Source: Halobacteriovoraceae bacterium (lineage in GTDB: Bacteria; Bdellovibrionota; Bacteriovoracia; Bacteriovoracales; Bacteriovoracaceae). From it: a stretch of 64,000 nucleotides of DNA. Under the pieces are notes generated by a model. That model searched no databases, had not been told where the DNA came from, and saw only the letters and a program-made list of their open reading frames with translations. Positions within the stretch are counted from its first letter, which is position 1, and each line of letters begins with the position of its first letter. The stretch covers positions 170,354 to 234,353 of the forward strand of contig JACKAK010000008.1 in the NCBI GenBank assembly GCA_020635115.1. Reading direction: 5' to 3'. Made by a program: the position numbers and the translations under genes. Of this stretch, positions 8,408 to 17,534 are shown piece after piece.

Positions 8408-8902
8408 TCAGTTTTCCCTTTTGATCATCATCTTTTGACAAATTCTGGCCAATATTCTCAAAACTGTTTTAAATGTTTTAGTTTTTGATTCAACTTCTTT
8501 AATAGCATCAGCGTATAGGCCATTAAGTTTCAATTGATCTATGATTCCTGAATCAGTTTTATCAATCAGTTCTCTAATTAGAAATAAATCTTCAATCTTT
8601 CCGTCGGTAAATAATTTTAGTCCAATTCCAAGTGGAGTTGTAAAAATGGACGATGATTTATTGAAATCAAACCCTTCGATTAGAACTAATTGTTTAAAAT
8701 CCTCTATATGTCCTCGGTAGAGTGCTAAACTTGGAGGAGACATTCCATTATTGTTTAATTTATTGATATCTATATATTGGGCCAACTTTTTTAAAGTCGT
8801 TATATGAAGCGTACTATTAGAATCTATTACTTTTTCTTTATGATGAATAAGATTATGTATTACGGTATCACCATCTGAGTCTTTTCCGACGATCTTAAAC
8901 AC
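8408..8902 (-). CDS. Ankyrin-like protein, probable C-terminal half of a split gene
   Basis: This frame starts at GTG 8902, overlaps the previous ankyrin frame by eight bases, and has no Shine-Dalgarno of its own. It opens in mid-repeat (DSDGDTVIHNLIHH, compare the ankyrin DxxGxTPLHLA) and continues with a second repeat (NNNGMSPPSLALYRGHIEDFKQLV). The simplest reading is a single ankyrin gene (8408-9269) broken by a +1 shift at the AAAA just before GTG. Translational coupling cannot be excluded. Ankyrin repeats mediate protein-protein contacts. Confidence 0.45.
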   Translation of the reverse strand: MFKIVGKDSDGDTVIHNLIHHKEKVIDSNSTLHITTLKKLAQYIDINKLNNNGMSPPSLALYRGHIEDFKQLVLIEGFDFNKSSSIFTTPLGIGLKLFTDGKIEDLFLIRELIDKTDSGIIDQLKLNGLYADAIKEVESKTKTFKTVLRILARICQKMMIKREN

Positions 8903-9269
8903 TTTTCAGTTTGATTTTAATGCTATAAATCAGGGGATTATCTCCATTATCGTTTGGAATCTTAAAGAGCGGTGCCAAATCAAACAAATATTTTTGAATG
9001 GCCAAATACCATCCCTTACCTAACAAAATATGTAAAAAATTATTTCCAAGATGGCCTCGATAATTTAGAAGATTTGAGCTTGTAATGCCCTTTCTTGAAT
9101 AATATTTGACCATATCTAATTCATAATCTAAACCTAATCCCAATTGTATTATGTTTTTTACAATTTTTGAGTTTTCTTCCATTTTAGAAATAATTTCTAC
9201 ATCTAGATTTTCTGTACAAATACAAATAGTTGAATAGATAAGGAATAAAGAGATGAAATATTTTAGCAT
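8895..9269 (-). CDS. Exported ankyrin-like protein, probable N-terminal half
   Basis: I start at ATG 9269, which opens a signal peptide (MLKYFISLFLIYSTICICTEN). The frame extends upstream to 9359, but that adds a second unrelated stretch. The mature part has degenerate ankyrin repeats (YRGHLGNNFLHILLGKG and DNGDNPLIYSIKI). It ends in mid-repeat eight bases after the GTG of the next frame. The distance between the repeat blocks across the junction is about 25 residues instead of 33, so a small deletion may accompany the shift. Confidence 0.45.
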   Translation of the reverse strand: MLKYFISLFLIYSTICICTENLDVEIISKMEENSKIVKNIIQLGLGLDYELDMVKYYSRKGITSSNLLNYRGHLGNNFLHILLGKGWYLAIQKYLFDLAPLFKIPNDNGDNPLIYSIKIKLKSV

Positions 9270-9371
9270 AATAGACTCATTTGAAGCTAATTTTTGATTG
9301 TACGAAAAATAACAGGTTCCTACGATAATGACGAGTGTTTTACTGGCCAGATTTACCATTTTTACATTTTA

Positions 9372-10073
9372 CTAATATTTTTCCCATTGAATGAGTAGAG
9401 TTAGTCTTTTCCCTGCAGATAGAGATGAACGATGTTGAGGAGGATATTTAACTCTAGATAATCCTGATAGAATAATTGTTTCACCTGTGGAAACTTTTTT
9501 AATTTTATGATTGTAATTTGAAACTTCATATTCAGTACCATCACCAATTAATGTAGTGACTGAAACCAGATACGGAAGATCATAGTGAAGATTCAATGGC
9601 CCAATTTGAACAGTACCATCTGTTTTTCTAAAGGCAGCATACAAAGGATATACTTGTTCGTCAGTTGGAAGCCCCTTATTAATAATATGCTTGAGTGCAT
9701 TAATAAAATAATAAAGATCATTTAAAATATTTTTTGAAAAATTTTCTTCAATATCTATCAGTATTGGGTCTAAATATGTAGCTTCACTAAAACGCTGAGA
9801 ATCTTTATAAAATGTGAATAAACTCTGAACATTATCTTTAACTTCTCCAACTCCTAAAAGCAGGTTTGGAACAGTTTTATAGATTATTTCAATTTGATCA
9901 GTTGAAATATAATCAGAGGTATCAACCAATGCGTAATGAGGAAAATATAAGTCATCTAGCCTTCCTCCTAAACCTGCTCTAACTTGTCTTATATTTTTAT
10001 AAAAAACTGATTCAATACAATCTTGGGCATGAAGGTTTGTTGATAATAAAATTAAAATGATAAAATGTTTCAT
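9372..10073 (-). CDS. Exported protein with a possible Fe(II)/2-oxoglutarate oxygenase core
   Basis: A signal peptide (MKHFIILILLSTNLHAQ) precedes 215 residues. The C-terminal part has the ordered residues of a double-stranded beta-helix oxygenase: HxD at H163/D165 (LHYD), a distal His at H214 (PPQHRSS), and a basic residue at K222/R223 (GKRLTLLIQW). In the family the first three bind iron and the last binds 2-oxoglutarate. The spacing of about 50 and 10 residues fits. Such enzymes are usually cytoplasmic, so export is unusual. No overall match is recognised, so the call is tentative. Confidence 0.4.
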   Translation of the reverse strand: MKHFIILILLSTNLHAQDCIESVFYKNIRQVRAGLGGRLDDLYFPHYALVDTSDYISTDQIEIIYKTVPNLLLGVGEVKDNVQSLFTFYKDSQRFSEATYLDPILIDIEENFSKNILNDLYYFINALKHIINKGLPTDEQVYPLYAAFRKTDGTVQIGPLNLHYDLPYLVSVTTLIGDGTEYEVSNYNHKIKKVSTGETIILSGLSRVKYPPQHRSSLSAGKRLTLLIQWEKY

Positions 10074-10111
10074 AGATTTTTACTATCACATTTCGAATTC
10101 GAAAACTAATT

Positions 10112-10405
10112 TTAATCAATTGGATCGATCATTTTTAAAGCGACACTCCCTGTTTTATTTCTTTTTTCAATATATTGATACGCCTCGTTGATATTATAAT
10201 AATCAAAAATACGATCAATCATTGGCTTAATATTACCATTTTCAACCAGTGTCATAAAATTTTTATAATCTTGCATTTTCTCGCTGGCAGGGCCTGCGAA
10301 TACCTGATGAGGAGTCAAAAGTGAAATTAAAGGTGCACAGATAAGATCTATTAAACAGCCACTAATGAGAATCAGTTTTCCATTTTTCTTAAGTAAATGT
10401 TTCAA
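10112..10405 (-). pseudogene. Zinc-free alcohol dehydrogenase/quinone reductase, C-terminal part
   Basis: This piece is in the same frame as the N-terminal part at 10451-11110, 705 bases further on. It contains the end of the nucleotide-binding domain and the C-terminal segment ending EKRNKTGSVALKM, typical of medium-chain NAD(P)H:quinone reductases. Between it and the amber codon the frame reads FDVIFDSYGDLSYSDLKHLL, the expected beta strand and helix. So only one codon separates the two halves of an otherwise normal gene. Confidence 0.75.
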
Positions 10406-10450
10406 ATCACTGTATGACAGATCTCCATAACTATCAAATATGACATCAAA

Positions 10451-11110
10451 CTATTGATCTGTTTTTAGGTGTTCATTATTTTTATAAGTGTAAACGTTTG
10501 AAGCTCCAAGATTTTTTACATATTCGAAGTTTTTAGTGCTACATACGGCAGTAATTTTTGATTTTAAAAATTTTGCTATTTGGATGGCCATGCTTCCAAC
10601 ACTTCCACTTGCTCCAATGATCATAATTTCATCATCAGAATTTAACTTTGCTCTTCTCACTAAAAAATCATAAGCACAAAGTCCTCCGAAACTGCATATC
10701 GCTGCTTGCTCATGAGTGAGATTAATAGGTTTTTTCATAACTGTAGAGTTTTGATCGACACAAATATATTGAGCATGACCTCCCATTTTAATACCTGTCA
10801 TGGCAATTACTTCATCATTTACCTTAAACTTTTCGACAGAATTTCCAATCTCACTAACCACTCCAGAAATTTCTGTTCCTAAAATTGGCCGTTTGGGTTT
10901 AAAAAGACCAAAAAAGATTCTTGTGATGAGTCTAAATCCTCTTGGTACATTTAGGGATTTAATTCTCCAGTCTCCTGTATTTACAGATGAAAAATGAACT
11001 CTTATGAGTAGTTCATTATCATTGGGAGTCGGAATTTTTAAATCAACTATTTCTATATTATTTCCAGAAGAATAGTTTTTACATTTAAGTGCTTTCATTT
11101 TTTCTCCCAA
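10451..11110 (-). pseudogene. Medium-chain alcohol dehydrogenase/quinone reductase, N-terminal part, ends at amber
   Basis: The N-terminal catalytic domain (GTEISGVVSEIGNSVEKF, near residue 80) and the Rossmann loop IGASGSVGSMAIQIAK (around residue 165) are clear. The family reduces quinones or enones with NADPH. Residue 220 would be the TAG at 10453-10451. After it the same frame runs to 10112, giving 332 codons, the usual family length. TAG is used as a normal stop elsewhere in the window (for example the genes ending 6111 and 15192), so recoding is unlikely. If translated, this half lacks the C-terminal lobe and should be inactive. Confidence 0.75.
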
Positions 11111-11303
11111 TCTAATCTAATTTTATTATGGATTTAATTGGGAGAATTGTGAACAAATAAATTATTCAATGCTAGAATTTAAATAAAATCTAATCTTGTC
11201 AGTCGAGTAGATTTTTTTTGTTTTGTCGATCTTTTTTCTTCCGTTGATGAACACGAACTCAAAATTGCGATTGTGAATAGAATGAAAAGGATAGATCTCT
11301 TCC

Positions 11304-11483
11304 ATGAAACCATACAACTCCCCTATTATTTTTGGACGTAATTGTCCTGAACACAATGTATTCAAAGAATGTGCCAATTTTTATCAAGATAATAGATTCA
11401 ATCTGGCACTACTCGGAGTCATTTTGCTTTTATCATTGTGCTCAAAAATTATAAGCAAAACCAAATTTATAATTGAAATCTGA
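11304..11483 (+). CDS. Doubtful 59-residue membrane peptide
   Basis: From ATG 11304 the frame gives a Cys-containing head (GRNCPEHNVFKECANF) and one hydrophobic segment (LALLGVILLLSLCSKII). AAAAGGA lies about 12 bases upstream, which is far. The 3' end overlaps the converging DUF481-like gene by 42 bases. On the minus strand 11162-11377 (71 codons) is also open. Neither is convincing and at most one is real. Confidence 0.22.
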   Translation: MKPYNSPIIFGRNCPEHNVFKECANFYQDNRFNLALLGVILLLSLCSKIISKTKFIIEI

Positions 11484-12164
11484 TTTTTCAATACCTTCTT
11501 CAGGCATACTGTCTTGTTCCCATGTGAATGAAACAATTGATTTCAGTGAGTTTGTTATCATTGTTGACAATGAAGATTTTAACATTGATCGCCAATCACT
11601 TGGATTATTTAATACTGGTTGATAATAAATTGTTATTGCATAGAAAACATTTTCCACAATTTTCAAATCAATTCCTGTATATAGATTTGCTCTCATTTGG
11701 GATTCATTTTTATTTTTATATTTTTGAAACTCTTGAAAAAGGGCCAAACCAATTGCACCGAGATTGATAAATTCAAATCGATATCCAGCACCAAAAAGAT
11801 TTCTGCGAATCAGATTTTTAAATTGATCTGAGCTATATTGATAGAAGAGTTCAATTGCTTGTCCTTCTGTATGATAATAGGAAGTTCTAAAATGGGCAAA
11901 GTTTATATCCGTGCTTTTTTGGCCATTACTTTTACCAAACTCTCTTTGCCCGGTTAAAAATAAATGCCACTTCTCTTTTCTAAAAGAATGGAAAAGATCG
12001 ATATCAATGTCTTGCTTGTTACTATTTCCTTTTGAACCAGAGAGGGCGATTGCAATATTATGGTAAAATGTTTTGTTTAGACCTTTAGTTCTTTCAACTT
12101 CCATATCTATTATTGCAAATAGTTTAGAAATTGATAAAAGTAAAAAGATTAGGCATAATTTCAA
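11442..12164 (-). CDS. DUF481-family (YdiY-like) outer-membrane protein
   Basis: A signal peptide is followed by a beta-barrel pattern ending in Phe (YKFGFAYNF). The segment LSGSKGNSNKQDIDIDL and the later RRNLFGAGYRFEF match the layout of DUF481 (salt-induced YdiY-type) proteins, whose role is poorly known. The upstream TAGGAG touches the ATG at 12170 with no spacing, while TTG at 12164 is six bases from it. I therefore choose TTG 12164 (MKLCLIFLLL). The ribosome site contains the stop codon of the upstream gene, so the two are translationally coupled. Confidence 0.6.
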   Translation of the reverse strand: MKLCLIFLLLSISKLFAIIDMEVERTKGLNKTFYHNIAIALSGSKGNSNKQDIDIDLFHSFRKEKWHLFLTGQREFGKSNGQKSTDINFAHFRTSYYHTEGQAIELFYQYSSDQFKNLIRRNLFGAGYRFEFINLGAIGLALFQEFQKYKNKNESQMRANLYTGIDLKIVENVFYAITIYYQPVLNNPSDWRSMLKSSLSTMITNSLKSIVSFTWEQDSMPEEGIEKSDFNYKFGFAYNF

Positions 12165-12173
12165 AATCATCTC

Positions 12174-12506
12174 CTATTTTTTCAGATTATCTAAATTTAT
12201 TCCAATATTTTTCATATCATCATTCAATGTTTCAATATTATGTTCAAAAACATTTCCTGACAAATCTATAGGTTTAACAATACCTGGTTTACCAGGGCCA
12301 GGAGGAACATTTTGAAATTCAGAAATCTCTTCATCCTTGTTCTGTACCTTACTTTTTACTCTTCTTATTTTCTTAAATATGAGTGCCAGAAAAATTATGA
12401 ACAAAAGTATGAGTATTATGTATACACAAAAAGTACAATCGGTCTTAGAAAAATTGAAAAGAGTGAGCATAGATACAGGAAATATTGTTGTCAAATAAAA
12501 ATTCAT
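12174..12506 (-). CDS. Small single-pass membrane protein
   Basis: There are 110 residues: a short N-terminus with two Cys (KTDCTFC), one strong transmembrane helix (VYIILILLFIIFLALIF), a basic cytoplasmic face (KKIRRVKSK), then a soluble tail with a Pro-Gly stretch (PPGPGKPG). No family is recognised. Its stop codon lies within the ribosome site of the DUF481-like gene, so the pair is likely one operon. An internal Met13 is an alternative start. Confidence 0.45.
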   Translation of the reverse strand: MNFYLTTIFPVSMLTLFNFSKTDCTFCVYIILILLFIIFLALIFKKIRRVKSKVQNKDEEISEFQNVPPGPGKPGIVKPIDLSGNVFEHNIETLNDDMKNIGINLDNLKK

Positions 12507-12642
12507 TCTTTTAATTTATCCTTGGTTTTCTCATGTTAATAAGAGCATATTCATCAAATATAATTATCAACGGATACACAAAACGATGTCATTCTATATT
12601 TATTTCTTCCGATAAGTATACTCATCAATACAGGAGTTGGAG

Positions 12643-15192
12643 ATGATTAAATTTTTATTTTTACCATATTTTATTATTTTCCTTACAATAAGTTGTCAGT
12701 TCAATAAAAATCAAACCATTCCAGAATTGTCAACGACTACTAAAAATGAAATTCCTCAAACACAATTAATAAATGGGATATTGAGATATACGATTATAGA
12801 TGGAGATCCAGATCATCAAGCAAATCGGGGTTATTATACATTAGAAACAGAACAAGGTCACTATATTGATCTACAAGCTTCAGGTATATCACCCACTGAA
12901 CTTAATAAATTACAAATCAATAAACCACTTTCTTTATTTTTCAAACAAGCTAATTTCTCAACTATCAATACTCAATTAGACAACGGTCTTGATGTAATAG
13001 ATGCTCTATCAGTGGAACAAAATATCTTTTCTCAACTAGATTTAAGACCTGATGATGATGATTTTTTTGATATGGATATTGCATTTGTTATATTAAACTT
13101 TAAAAATAAAAGAAGTCCAGGTTTAAATGAAAACTTCATAGAAAATTTCAAAGCAATGCTTGAAAATTCTACATGGAACAAATTTAGATTTAATATCTCT
13201 CAAGAGGATGTATACGAATACGACATCGACAAAGAATATCCTGGCTGTCAAAACTGGACAAGCCTGGGAGGAACGGCAAATAGTTATATTTCAAACAATA
13301 TCAAAAAACACTATGATCGGATTGTAACGTTTATTCCTAATATAGAGGATGATAGAAATAGTTGTGGGTGGATTGGAATAACAAATATCACAAGTTATAA
13401 AGAAAAAAGATCCCCTCCAATTGTTTTAAGAAGTAGACATCCACAAGTAAGCGCTCATGAAATCGGTCATACATTGGGATTTGGGCATTCTGGTGTCGAT
13501 GATGGAGATGGTAAATACACTGATAACGATTATAAATTTAGATACCAGGATTATTCTTGTATTATGGGCAACGGTAACAACGTGACAACAATGAATGCTC
13601 CAAAAATGTTAAAAATTAATGTCCTTAATCCTGAAAATGGTCTAAGAGTTGTGGCAAAAGGAGATAATATTTTACACGCACTTTCCTATCACCCACAGGA
13701 TCATGGCGAGGCCTCAGCACTCATACATAAAAATTATGTCTTTTCATTAAGATCCAGAAATAAAGAACTAAAGGGAACAAGTGGTTTAAGTAAAGAATAT
13801 CTAGGCGCAATTTCAGTCCATTTAATAACTGGAAAAAGTGTGGGAAATAAACCTTCATCAATTTTACTCAAACTCGTAAGGCCAGGTGAAATTTGGGAAA
13901 CACCTGATAAAGAAGAACTCAGAATGCAATTTATAAAATACGATCCTATTCATGAAGAAGCAATATTGCGTTTCAACGGAGACATTGTTGATGATGATGA
14001 TTATATCAGAGATGGTTGTCTCGTTTATGGATTAGAAAGAATATCTGTAAGTCATGAAAAAAGATATTTTCAAAGTCCTTTTGGTTATTTAAATCTAAAT
14101 ATTGCCCCAAGTTTTGTTGGGAAATGTAGATCTGAAGATTTTTCTTTTTCCGTTAAATCAATAGATAGTTCAATTAGTATAGATTCTGAAGTAAATAATA
14201 TTGAGCAAGACATGACTGTTGTAGATCAATTTAACTTCCAAGTCCCCTATTCATCTTTCCAATTAGGTGATCTTTATGATGTGAATGTTGAGGTTCTCTA
14301 TAAAAATGAGAATATTTACAATCAAGACATTAGGGTTAATAACCAAAAATGTAACCCGGGTAGTTTTGGATGTGAAATCCAAGTAGAATGCCAAAAAGAT
14401 CCTGTGTATTTTCTAAGTGTTGAAGATGATATTTACAAAGAAGGGAAAGAGTTCAAAGGAGAATTGGTAGTTGCCAATAATAATGGATCTCAATGTGAAG
14501 CAACTCGTTTTATTATTGAACCCTATTTTTCATCAAATAGTGGGTGGGAAGATTCCGATTTTACAATAAGTAAAAAACTAGATACAAACGATCATTTTAA
14601 AAATTCTAGACTTTTTTATTTGAAACCTCTTAAAGCAATAAGAATACCATTTAAAGGTATCTTTACACAGAAGAACTTTAGTAAACCTCTTGTCATAAAA
14701 CTTAAGCAAGATGAAAACTCAAAAGCATACAATATTTTTATAAATAAAACCAACTTTAATCAATTCGATTTAGATCATCATAAATTCGGACCTGAAAATA
14801 TAAATGAGTTTCACAAAACGGGTATTGAAGTTAAGTATGATGCGAAGGCCTTCATTGAAGAAATAATGTATAAGCAATTTTTAAATAGAATTGTAGACAA
14901 AGAATCTCTAGATTACTGGCTTGGTATTGCATTACAGGATAAAATGACAAAACTAGAGCTATTTTCAAGATTTATGTATCCTGCCATTCATGAAGATCAA
15001 TATAATAAAATGAATAACCGTACTTTTGTCTATTACATGTATCTCAGAATTCTAGGAAGGAAAGGTGAAAAAGCTGGCATTGACTACTGGACAGATGAAC
15101 TGAATAAGGGAATGGATCGATTTCAAATGGCCAAGAATTTTGTTGGGAGTGAAGAATTTCATGAAAAAAATGCAAAATACAAGCTTCGGTAG
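12643..15192 (+). CDS. Lipoprotein metallopeptidase (zincin) with C-terminal DUF4214
   Basis: AGGAG at 12632-12636 is six bases from ATG 12643, better than the TTG at 12637. The signal peptide ends in a lipobox (FLTISC), so the protein is lipid-anchored. Near residue 272 the sequence HEIGHTLGFGH is the extended HExxHxxGxxH zinc site of metzincins, with a likely Met-turn downstream (SCIMG). A middle region of about 350 residues looks like beta domains. The last 110 residues match DUF4214 (LRILGRKGEKAGIDYW and MAKNFVGSEEFHEK), a repeat domain of secreted and surface proteins. It probably cleaves proteins outside the inner membrane. Confidence 0.78.
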   Translation: MIKFLFLPYFIIFLTISCQFNKNQTIPELSTTTKNEIPQTQLINGILRYTIIDGDPDHQANRGYYTLETEQGHYIDLQASGISPTELNKLQINKPLSLFFKQANFSTINTQLDNGLDVIDALSVEQNIFSQLDLRPDDDDFFDMDIAFVILNFKNKRSPGLNENFIENFKAMLENSTWNKFRFNISQEDVYEYDIDKEYPGCQNWTSLGGTANSYISNNIKKHYDRIVTFIPNIEDDRNSCGWIGITNITSYKEKRSPPIVLRSRHPQVSAHEIGHTLGFGHSGVDDGDGKYTDNDYKFRYQDYSCIMGNGNNVTTMNAPKMLKINVLNPENGLRVVAKGDNILHALSYHPQDHGEASALIHKNYVFSLRSRNKELKGTSGLSKEYLGAISVHLITGKSVGNKPSSILLKLVRPGEIWETPDKEELRMQFIKYDPIHEEAILRFNGDIVDDDDYIRDGCLVYGLERISVSHEKRYFQSPFGYLNLNIAPSFVGKCRSEDFSFSVKSIDSSISIDSEVNNIEQDMTVVDQFNFQVPYSSFQLGDLYDVNVEVLYKNENIYNQDIRVNNQKCNPGSFGCEIQVECQKDPVYFLSVEDDIYKEGKEFKGELVVANNNGSQCEATRFIIEPYFSSNSGWEDSDFTISKKLDTNDHFKNSRLFYLKPLKAIRIPFKGIFTQKNFSKPLVIKLKQDENSKAYNIFINKTNFNQFDLDHHKFGPENINEFHKTGIEVKYDAKAFIEEIMYKQFLNRIVDKESLDYWLGIALQDKMTKLELFSRFMYPAIHEDQYNKMNNRTFVYYMYLRILGRKGEKAGIDYWTDELNKGMDRFQMAKNFVGSEEFHEKNAKYKLR

Positions 15193-15789
15193 TTATTTGA
15201 TACCAGAGAAAATAGAAAGCATTATTTCAAAATCACCGACATCTACTTTATAGATTTTTGTTTTGGAAAGATTAAAGAGCGCTAGTAAATACTGCTTTCC
15301 CTTATTAAGACTAAAAATATACTCTCCGATGAATACTATTGCTTGAACAGGAAGTTTTACAATATCAAATATTACTCCAGGAATGGCCCCAACAATTGTT
15401 ATCGTTTGCCTTATTCCTTTTTTATCTTCAATTATTGGAAATATTCCAAGTTTATCTAAGGCCAAACCTGTAATGAATACACTGGCCCTCGTTCCAATGA
15501 TGGCCGTTCGAATGTGATTAAACTTAAGTCTCTCTAAGATTTCATTATCAATTTGACGCGGATTACCCTCATTGATAAGCCAATCTCCCTTAAACTCGGA
15601 GATAATGGTTTCTTTTTTTCCAATTTTAAGAATAGCTCTCATTTGAGAACAATCTTTAATTTCCACATGTTCACATGCGATATACAGATATTTATTTTTG
15701 TTCTTTAAAACGCTTCCTATTGGAAAGTGTTCCAGGGCCAGAATTGGACTTATGAGTGCAATTAATGAGATTACATAAATTATTTTCAT
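15193..15789 (-). CDS. Exported hypothetical protein with two hydrophobic segments
   Basis: MKIIYVISLIALISPILA is a signal peptide. The mature protein begins with a small domain containing CEHVEIKDC. It then has two hydrophobic stretches (TAIIGTRASVFITGLAL and TITIVGAIPGVIFDIVKLPV), so it may sit in or on a membrane. I recognise no family. It converges on the zincin gene with no intergenic space. Upstream, 15790-15988 holds no visible feature. Confidence 0.45.
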   Translation of the reverse strand: MKIIYVISLIALISPILALEHFPIGSVLKNKNKYLYIACEHVEIKDCSQMRAILKIGKKETIISEFKGDWLINEGNPRQIDNEILERLKFNHIRTAIIGTRASVFITGLALDKLGIFPIIEDKKGIRQTITIVGAIPGVIFDIVKLPVQAIVFIGEYIFSLNKGKQYLLALFNLSKTKIYKVDVGDFEIMLSIFSGIK

Positions 15790-15988
15790 GATTTATCCTT
15801 CACATTTAACTGAATAAATATATTCAACTCTTATTCTTTATGAGTCAAGAGATTAAAGGCATAAAAAGAATCAAACTTATTAAGTACATTTTAAATTTTT
15901 CATGTAAAAATTTTAAGTAATTTTCAAGTAGAGTATGTAAAAAATAACACTATTGTTTTTAAATCATCATAATATATTAAAATGAGCT

Positions 15989-16306
15989 ATGAAACTAATT
16001 TTTAGCTTATTATTTCTATTTAATATATCTACTCTTTTATCAAATGAAGAGATTTCATATCCTCAATGTGAAAGACATTTTGGAAATATTTTATTCAAAG
16101 CAATTGATGATTTCTATACTAAATACCCTGAGTACAATCTTCAAAATCAAAAGATTGACACACAACTTATTGAAAAGTTTCTGAGTAAAAGGAACAAGAA
16201 CCTAGGTCTTTCCCAATTTTTAGATATTAATAATATTACAATTTTAACAATAAAGGATTTATCTGAGTGGTTAGATCTCTCAGTAAAAAATGCTTCTGAG
16301 TTCTAA
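15989..16306 (+). CDS. Exported hypothetical protein, probable N-terminal half of a split gene
   Basis: A signal peptide (MKLIFSLLFLFNISTLLS) is followed by a helical domain with KAIDDFYTKYPEYN, which recalls RAIDDFYSNE in the secreted kinase-like protein at 21018. The frame ends at a TAA just after an A6 run (16285-16290). The next frame begins in that run. Joined there, the sequence reads smoothly through LSVK to MLLSSKNAEQ. A single-base indel in a homopolymer is the simplest explanation. Confidence 0.45.
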   Translation: MKLIFSLLFLFNISTLLSNEEISYPQCERHFGNILFKAIDDFYTKYPEYNLQNQKIDTQLIEKFLSKRNKNLGLSQFLDINNITILTIKDLSEWLDLSVKNASEF

Positions 16307-17180
16307 AAATGCAGAACAAGGCACAATGCTTGTCCAGATTGTAGAACATTTCACATATTATGCTGAAGAAAGTCAGCTGCTTATGAATAGTCACCCTCTA
16401 GTAAAAAAGGCACATAGAATATTTTTAGACCTAGCAGATGCATTTTCTTCACAAATTCCTAAATTCACTCCAAAACTAATAAGTATTCCAAAAAATGCAT
16501 CTTATCAGGAAATTGATGAAGTCTTTGATGTATCCAATGAACAAGTCGCCTATTGGTCTTTAATTTCTTTAAAATTATATTTGGATCCGAATTATCTTAA
16601 TGATTGGTTTTCTCGTATAAAAATACCAAATCAAAGTGATTATAATGAACTTCGCTATATCTCAAACACGATCAATCATGTTTTTCTCAATATTTTATCA
16701 TCTCATATTTTTAAAAATAGAGTGAATGAGTTAGAGTATAAATTTATTAATTTTTACATTCAGGATATTCATCTAAATGGTTTAAATACTGGAAATTTAT
16801 TAGGAATGTTAGAAATTTCAGATGTTCACGGAAGCAAATTTTTGAAAGTTCAAAACATCATAGCAAACTATCTCAATTCCTTTTATGAAAATAATATTAA
16901 TGTACCAAGTATTTCTGATAAGAATAACTTCTACTCTATAAGAGATTTTTATAAAATGAAAAAGCTTTGGAAAGTTTCCCTTAGTTATGGATGGCAAAAT
17001 CCTCTGAATAACGAGGATGGATTACACAGGCAAGAACTTATTGATTTTATTATCAAGAAAAAGAATTTTAAAAGGCCCACAATAGATATGGAAACTCGAT
17101 TCATGCAATTATCGAAACAAGGTAAGACCCAACATGAAATTATGTCTATTCTTAGAGATGAGGGTTATTTCCAGTTTTAA
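16290..17180 (+). CDS. Hypothetical helical protein, probable C-terminal half of a split gene
   Basis: There are 296 residues with no signal peptide and no ribosome site before ATG 16290. It overlaps the previous frame by 17 bases. The sequence is helical, with a C-terminal KQGKTQHEIMSILRDEGY segment that looks like a helix-turn-helix-like or peptide-binding motif. I recognise no family. Taken with the upstream signal-bearing frame, the intact protein would have about 396 residues and be exported. Confidence 0.42.
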   Translation: MLLSSKNAEQGTMLVQIVEHFTYYAEESQLLMNSHPLVKKAHRIFLDLADAFSSQIPKFTPKLISIPKNASYQEIDEVFDVSNEQVAYWSLISLKLYLDPNYLNDWFSRIKIPNQSDYNELRYISNTINHVFLNILSSHIFKNRVNELEYKFINFYIQDIHLNGLNTGNLLGMLEISDVHGSKFLKVQNIIANYLNSFYENNINVPSISDKNNFYSIRDFYKMKKLWKVSLSYGWQNPLNNEDGLHRQELIDFIIKKKNFKRPTIDMETRFMQLSKQGKTQHEIMSILRDEGYFQF

Positions 17181-17336
17181 ATATAAGGTATTTAACTACA
17201 ATGATATCTTTCTTTATGAGAGATAAATCCGTTAATCTATATATTGTTTAAATAAGAGTACTTTTTACCACACAATATTCGAATGCTTGCATGCCATGAC
17301 AACTTTCGTTATAAGCAATGCTCCGGGGGAAAAGGT

Positions 17337-17534
17337 ATGATTGCAAGAATTTTTAGAATTTTAAATTTCACTGAAATTTTAACATCACAGCATTTATTCG
17401 GCCAAAAAAAAAGTAAAACAAATGAGAGAACTCAAAATTTTATTGTGAATAACAAATGGTTTTATCCCAAAGAAAGAGCTGACTATCAAAATACACTCAA
17501 TACCTTAAGAGCTGGCAGAGGTGATTTTAAATAA
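17337..17534 (+). CDS. Small basic hypothetical protein
   Basis: ATG 17337 follows GGGGGAAAAGG. The ATG at 17283 would add 18 poorly coding residues. The 65-residue product is basic and polar (FGQKKSKTNERTQNF, then WFYPKERADYQNTLNTLRAGRG). It has no signal peptide and no known motif. A 38-codon TTG frame follows directly in the same frame after the TAA. Confidence 0.35.
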   Translation: MIARIFRILNFTEILTSQHLFGQKKSKTNERTQNFIVNNKWFYPKERADYQNTLNTLRAGRGDFK

